Shown here: positions 60,750 to 64,000 of the stretch, in pieces
Layout of the letters: every line of letters begins with the position of its first letter
Position numbering within the stretch: the first letter of the stretch is position 1
Assembly (NCBI GenBank): GCA_039881145.1
Contig: JAYKKI010000007.1
Coordinates: forward strand, 36,908,501-36,972,500
Reading direction: 5' to 3'
DNA length: 64,000 nt
DNA from: Druceiella hillmani
Lineage: Eukaryota > Arthropoda > Insecta > Lepidoptera > Hepialidae
Made by a program: the position numbers and the translations under genes
Notes under the pieces: model-generated
Database searches by the model: none
Seen by the model: only the letters and a program-made list of their open reading frames with translations
What the model was told of the DNA's origin: nothing

Positions 60750-62149
60750 ATGGATAACGAGAATTCAAGAGGACAATCACAGACAGTGATGACGAAATAT
60801 TATCCTCCTACAGCTAATGAAGCACAATTGCTTCAATCAAATAATATACTCTTCGCTGAAAATACGCGAAGGACACAAAATGAGGAACAACTTTATTCTG
60901 CTTGGTGCCAAGCCAGACAGAATGAAGATAATTTGAAAAAAATTATCTTTGATCTTCAGGAACAGTGAAAGTAATGAAATTAGAAATCGAAAATTTAAAA
61001 CTAAATCGAAATTTGAGCGAATTAAAGTCACAAGGAACAGATGAGTTAACCAATAATGATCTGGCGGTCGATACAAAATGGATAAGAGTTAAAAATAACA
61101 AGAAAAAAAGAAAATTGGCTGATATTAAATCACCGAAACATGGCCAACAAATAATAAACAAAGTAAGTGATAATACCAAACCTGCTATGCAGTCACAACC
61201 AAACCATATGCATAAACCACCGATTATTATTGTAACCGGTGTTGAAAATATTAATGAATTGACTGCGTTAATAAACCAAACAATTTGTAGTGATCATTTG
61301 CAAACTAAATTAATGATAAATAACGTTAGTAAAATAAATGTTTCGAGTGTTAATGCATACAGGGCTTTGACTAATGAATTGAAAAAATATGAAATTTCGT
61401 GACATTCCTACGAAAACAAACAAGATAGGGATATCAGAGTAATGATCAAGAATATTCATCATTCTTTCAGTCCAACAGATATAATAAATAATCTAAAAGC
61501 TCAAGGTTTGGAAGCACTGAATGCCACAGGTAAATTGAAATGGAAAACAAAGGAACCGTTAGATATGTTTATTGTTGCGTTTAAAAATAACACGGACATT
61601 AAAAAAATATACAGCGTTAAAAAAGTTTGTAATGCGATCGATACTGTCGAACCAATTAAAAGCAATAAATTAATACCACAGTGTAAAACCTGCCAACCAT
61701 TTGGTCATACTAAAAACTATTGCAACAAGGAACCTAGATGTGTTAAATGTGCTGGACATCATCTTACGACTAACTGTGATAAATCAAGTGATATGCAGCC
61801 AAAATGCTGTTACTGTGGGAAAAATCATACTGCCAATTATCGAGAATGTGAAGTGATTGAAGAACTTCAAAAACTAAGAGATAGCAAAAATAAACCTAAA
61901 CAACAAGTAAATACTAATAAATTGATAAAAATGTCCACTCAGAATGAGACCACTCAGATTGAGGCCACAAAACCACAAAATCCCCAAATTTCCGCAAGAA
62001 CATACAGCCAAGCTGTTTCTGATAATACCCGTGCAACTAAGCGAATGCCTAATAATGATAATATGTTATTAGAAATTATGCAGATGCTAAAAGATCAAAA
62101 CCTGCGACTCAATAAAATTGAGAGCAAAATAAAAGTCTCTGGAAACTAA
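60750..62149 (+). pseudogene. LINE ORF1 (gag-like, CCHC knuckles), broken
   Basis: RNA-binding chaperone that packages element RNA. The start MDNENSRGQSQ at 60750 runs in one frame to a stop at 60966. The reading shifts to the frame of 60965-61402, which ends at an in-frame TGA (61400). The same frame then continues from about 61403 to 62149. The C-terminal part has the usual pre-knuckle domain (RVMIKNIHHSF at about 61434-61470, LDMFIVAFKNN), then three zinc knuckles: CKTCQPFGHTKNYC (CX2CX4HX4C, from 61681), CVKCAGHHLTTNC (CX2CX3HX4C) and CCYCGKNHTANYREC (CX2CX3HX6C). This spacing is typical of jockey ORF1. One frameshift and one stop make it inactive. Confidence 0.92.
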
Positions 62150-62151
62150 CA

Positions 62152-64000
62152 ATGACTTCCCTAGGAATTATGGAATGGAATGCCAATGGATTGCTACAGC
62201 ACCAACATGAGCTGCAAGCAATACTATACACAAAAAACACTGACATATGTCTTATCTCAGAAACACATTGTACTACTGAGTCCTTTATTAGATTCAAAAG
62301 CTACTCAACCTATTATTCAAATCATCCTGCTAACACGGCTCGCGGAGGTAGTGTTGTTATTATTAAAAACTGCATCAAACACTTTGAAGAAAAAAAATAT
62401 GTGACTTGCGATATCCAAGTTACAATTGTAACGGTTGAGACAAGTAAACAAAAACTCAGGGTAAGTGCAATATATTGCCCACCTAGATATAATATTTATG
62501 CATATGAATATATCACACTTTTAAAAAAATTAAATTGTCGCTTCATCATTGGAGGTGACTTCAATGCCAAACGCACCCATTGGGGCTCAAGATTAATCAA
62601 TACTAAGGGGCGAGAAGCTGTTAGTTATGGATGCGAATTCATGTCAAGTGGTAAACCAACATATTGGTCTACAGACCCTAATAAAACTTCAGACCTAATA
62701 GACTTTTTTGTTATCAAACATTTATCAGCAAATTACATTAAAATTGAAGAGGGGCTTGACTTGAACTCTGATCATTTTCCAATTTACCTAACGGTTAGTG
62801 ACACAATCATTTTGAAAGAACAAACATTAACTCTTAGTAACACAAAAACAGATTGGATTTATTTTAATTACTTATTAGAAAATGATATCAATTTGATGGT
62901 TCCGATAAAGACTGTTGATCAATTGGAAAAATAATTAAATGCTTTTACCGCAGATATTCAGGGAGCTGCCTAGAATAGTACGCCGGTTATTAAAAGAAAA
63001 TTAAAAGGTCTTAATTATTCGAAAGAAATTAAAGTTATAATATCAGAAAAAAGAAAATTTAGAAGAAAGTGGCATCAATCAAGAAGCCCATAAGATAAAA
63101 CTCTGCTTAACAGAGCTACTAGACAACTAACTACAGAAATAAAAAACATCAAACAATTATCAAAAAAAAAAATTCTCACAGAATTTACTACAGATAGCAA
63201 AACTGAATACTCACTATGGAAAGCTACAAAATATCTCAAACCACCGTTAGCTCAAGTACCCCCTATAAAAAAGATTGATGGAAAATGGGCTCGTAATAAT
63301 TCAGAAAAAGCAGATGTGTTTGCTCAACACCTTGAAGCAAGATTCTATCCAAACTAGGGACATGATGCTCTGCCACATCTTCATCCCAATGCTTATCCTG
63401 TCAGAATTCCATTAGTTACGCCTAAGGAAGTTGCCGATGAAATTAAAAACAACCTCAATGTGAAGAAAGCACCTGGCTTTGATCTAATTACAGGTGACAT
63501 ACTTAAAAGATTTCAAAGAAAAGCTCTGGTTAAATTAACTACTCTGATCAATGCCTGTATTCGACTAAACTATGTCCCAGATGCGTGGAAAACAACTGAA
63601 GTTATTATGATACCAAAACCTGGCTAAAATCTAAGTGAAGTTGAATCATATCGACCCATCTCACTTTTACCAATCATGTCAAAGCTATTTGAGAAACTAA
63701 TTTTAAAGCGCCTCAAACCTGTTCTTGATCAAAGAAACCTGAAAGAAATTTGGTTTCAGAAACAACCACTTGACAATCGATCAAGTACATCGTATTACTG
63801 ATGTTATTGAAAAAGCGATAGAAAACAAAAATGTATGTTCTGCTGTCGTCTTGGATGTGGCACAGGCATTTGATAGAGTTTGGCACGAAGGTCTCCTACA
63901 CAAATTAAAATTACTTCTCCCCGATCACTTCTACCAACTCTTAAAATCCTATTTGACTAATCGACACTTTCGGGTTAAATACGAAGACTCGTATTCAGAC
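62152..64000 (+). pseudogene. LINE ORF2 endonuclease / reverse transcriptase, broken and partial
   Basis: ATG two bases after the ORF1 stop. The APE-type endonuclease nicks target DNA: WNANGL, LISETH, the YCPPR loop, GGDFNAKRTHWGS, SDLIDFFV and SDHFPI are all present (62170 to about 62780). After a stop at 62932 the same frame continues with stops at 62971, 63091, 63355 and 63625. It contains the pre-finger region (NVKKAPGFDLITGDIL near 63460) and the motif VIMIPKPG then YRPISLLPIMSKLFEKL (about 63605-63700). A frameshift near 63750 then leads to FGFRNNHLTIDQ and the catalytic-Asp motif VVLDVAQAFDRVWH (about 63845). The window ends before the YADD box. Several stops and the shift show an old, dead copy. 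Confidence 0.93.

Larger units (their letters stand above)
60480..64000 (+). mobile_element. Jockey-type LINE, 5' part, decayed, runs off the window
   Basis: Order: a GC-richer 5' untranslated segment (about 60480-60749), ORF1 with three CCHC knuckles, a 2-base gap, and ORF2 with APE-type endonuclease followed by reverse transcriptase. This is the standard plan of jockey-clade non-LTR elements. The 5' segment includes GCTGCGTCGTAAAGCGGGCG and a GCGCGTAGTCATC string and would hold the internal promoter. Both ORFs are damaged. The 3' end and poly(A) lie beyond 64000, so no target duplication can be checked. The left boundary is approximate. Confidence 0.92.

Overview
The window is AT-rich eukaryotic nuclear DNA, almost certainly arthropod and most likely insect. 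It carries a Penelope-like retroelement with a GIY-YIG endonuclease, a jockey-type LINE, two short Helitron-type elements, abundant (TA)n and GT/GC microsatellites, and very little recognisable protein-coding sequence. No species can be named from the sequence. There is no operon structure, bacterial gene, CRISPR array or convincing tRNA/rRNA.

Layout. Bases 1-1689 are non-duplicated and nearly featureless. From about 1690 to 49412 lies an old tandem array of very long units, seen as the same ordered series of anchor blocks read three times: unit A (about 1690-14290), unit B (about 14290-40800) and unit C (about 40800-49412, partial). Unit B is about twice as long as A because it has absorbed extra DNA: a near-complete Penelope-like element (25472-28873), an RTE-like LINE tail, a Helitron, a roughly 190-bp satellite, a local duplication of unit DNA, and two segments of about 2 kb of unknown origin. 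The paralogous units serve as empty-site controls, which lets several insertions be dated and delimited.

The most interesting system is the Penelope family. The large copy has 13-bp target-site duplications, direct pseudo-LTRs, an inverted left extension, and perfect-looking hammerhead ribozyme motifs at both ends. Scattered through the array are short copies made only of two inverted pseudo-LTRs with no gene between them (18887-19163, 21725-21945, 38515-38764, about 42896-43045). Two have clear 12-13 bp target duplications, so they look like miniature elements mobilised by the same machinery. One relic sits where unit homology stops (49413-49560).

From 49680 to 60400 the DNA is single copy. 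It holds several short coding-like open frames bounded by plausible splice sites, the best being a phase-compatible pair on the minus strand (51280-51446 and 50870-51003). These may be exons of host genes with long introns; none matches a family I can name. From about 60480 to the right edge is a decayed jockey-type LINE (ORF1 with three CCHC knuckles, ORF2 with APE endonuclease and the start of the reverse transcriptase), which runs off the window.

Coding calls outside the two retroelements are tentative. They rest on reading frames, splice signals and, in some cases, comparison between paralogous units.
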